From NCBI RefSeq assembly GCF_958299795.1, contig NC_133202.1, forward strand, positions 4,874,711 to 4,938,710: a stretch of DNA of 64,000 nt, given 5' to 3'. Shown piece after piece: positions 62,767-64,000 of this stretch; position 1 is the stretch's first letter, and each line of letters starts with the position of its first letter. The notes beneath the pieces are model-generated. The model was given only the letters and a program-made list of their open reading frames with translations. It did no database searches and had not been told where the DNA came from. Made by a program: the position numbers and the translations under genes. The stretch is from Porites lutea (Eukaryota > Cnidaria > Anthozoa > Scleractinia > Poritidae).

Positions 62767-63820
62767 AGCTAGAGTGGCACTCGGCTATCGCCTCGTGCGA
62801 CTCTTACGCTTCTTTCGTGCTTAACAACCCCCGGCGTGCATCCATAACTCCATGGCTGCACGCTGCACATTTACCATTTCTAAAATCGCCACTCGTGGCT
62901 TCGGCCTACGGGCCGAAGGATCCCGCCTCCCGCGAGAAAAACCTCTGGTACCCAGGGTAAGAGGAACAAGCTTTATTTGTTAAATCGGCTATCCCATGGC
63001 AGGCATTAGAGGCGTCAGCTGACTAAGTATTGTATTATTCACTGCTTTTATCTGTATCACGAAAAACTACGGTTGAAATTGTTACATTTTAGTTAAAACC
63101 TGGAACGAGTTAAAGCCTGAGCACTAGAGACAGGCTGAATAAAAGAATAATACACCGCTAACAGAGGCTGGCAAAACGATGCAAGCGCTTTTAATGAAGG
63201 TGCTTGAGCCCATAATATAACCACACAAAATTGCCTGGACTAGACTGGTCGGCGTCAAGTGTAATGCATTTACGGGGGGGGGGGGGTCTAATAATCTCCA
63301 TGAGATTCAAGTAAAATAATGTAATAATAATAATAAAAAAGAAATAAAAGAAATACATTTTGGTTCGCATATAAATAAAATAAATAAAATAATAAAAAAT
63401 AAATAAAATAATAATTTAATAATAACTTGTTTGCCGAACTGCTTTTCAAAGTTATTGTTTTTGTTTGTTAAGTTTGATATAATGTTTGGGAGATATTTTT
63501 GTTTGATATGAAGCTGTGATTAATTTTGTCATTCACAACTAAATTCTCAAGTTCCATAGTGAATAAAGACTCGTTCTTGCCATTATTAACCATTACATTT
63601 TTACCCAAATTTGATTAGTGCATAAACTGCTTTTTTTTTTTCACTCAGTCCTGCTACCATTATTTATTGACCACATAGTTTTTTCTGGGTTAAGTTACAG
63701 TTAAGGAGCTTACCTTTGAAAACTTTAATGATTCACCGCCAGGCTTGGGAGGATTGCAAGTGAGTCCCATGACTACCTTGGGTTAGAAACCAAGCGTAAT
63801 GAATACAGACTGAGTACCTT

Positions 63821-64000
63821 CAAGAGACTATAAAGGGGACAGAGAGGGCATCCCCCATATACATCCTATTCCATAGGTAATTCGTCTCGAGTTATTTTTA
63901 GAATCGGGATAAAGTTACCTCGCGCGAGGCGTGGATGTTTCGTGGAGGTTTCGCATGACCAAACGCCGTGCAAAACATGTCGGGCGAGAGGCAATGAAAG
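63821..64000. mobile_element. Left part of a TIR transposon (CAAGAGA type)
   Basis: It begins CAAGAGACTATAAAGGGGAC and follows the left half of the 39870-40714 element to the window edge. The host sequence before it (GAGTACCTT) continues uninterrupted at 35090 in unit 1, so this is a separate insertion. Confidence 0.7.

Overview
The window looks like nuclear DNA of a stony coral or a close cnidarian relative. The host parts are AT-rich and full of MITEs. They carry intronless rhodopsin-family GPCRs in tandem paralogues, and split exons of two amino-acid metabolism genes. The species itself cannot be read from the sequence.

The host locus is a set of segmental duplications. One unit holds a decayed GPCR, then a second GPCR, then the last three exons of an alanine-aminotransferase-like gene (minus strand), then exons of a lysine-forming saccharopine-dehydrogenase-like gene (plus strand). 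Unit 1 is 1-6807 continued at 30025-35090. Unit 2 is about 42124-48250. Unit 3 is about 51444-63820. A second block type, Y, lies before units 2 and 3 (about 36850-42123 and 48093-51443). GPCRs at 2062-2946 and 44465-45361 are open; the third (53618-54493) and the upstream copies are broken. MITEs and other small DNA transposons are shared between units, and several have a precise empty site or excision scar in a paralogous unit.

Unit 1 is interrupted by one 23.2-kb Polinton/Maverick at 6808-30024. It begins AG and ends CT, has inverted repeats of about 1.77 kb, and is flanked by the 6-bp duplication GACGTT. The matching site in unit 3 (58363-58368) is still empty, so the insertion is younger than the duplication. 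It lies in an intron of the saccharopine-dehydrogenase-like copy. The element is visibly richer in GC than the host.

Inside the Polinton the left part has a minus-strand Rossmann (SLOG-like) gene. A long plus-strand block follows: double zinc-finger protein, coiled-coil protein, chromodomain integrase, basic core-like protein, two paralogous structural-type proteins, small basic virion-like proteins, major capsid protein, adenain-type protease, packaging ATPase, further virion-like proteins and a PLA2-domain protein. The right part is a protein-primed DNA polymerase B on the minus strand. The element looks mostly whole: the capsid region has about one break and the other hallmark frames are open.

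The most unusual points are tRNA genes carried by the element (tRNA-Trp in both inverted repeats and tRNA-Ala(CGC) between protease and ATPase), the SLOG-like gene, a fossil second protease copy with a CRE-TATA promoter in each inverted repeat, TTAGGG/NRF-1-like arrays near the ends, an internal module resembling a shortened element end with a conserved foldable structure, a recurring TATA-to-ATG spacing, and five ATGA stop-start overlaps.
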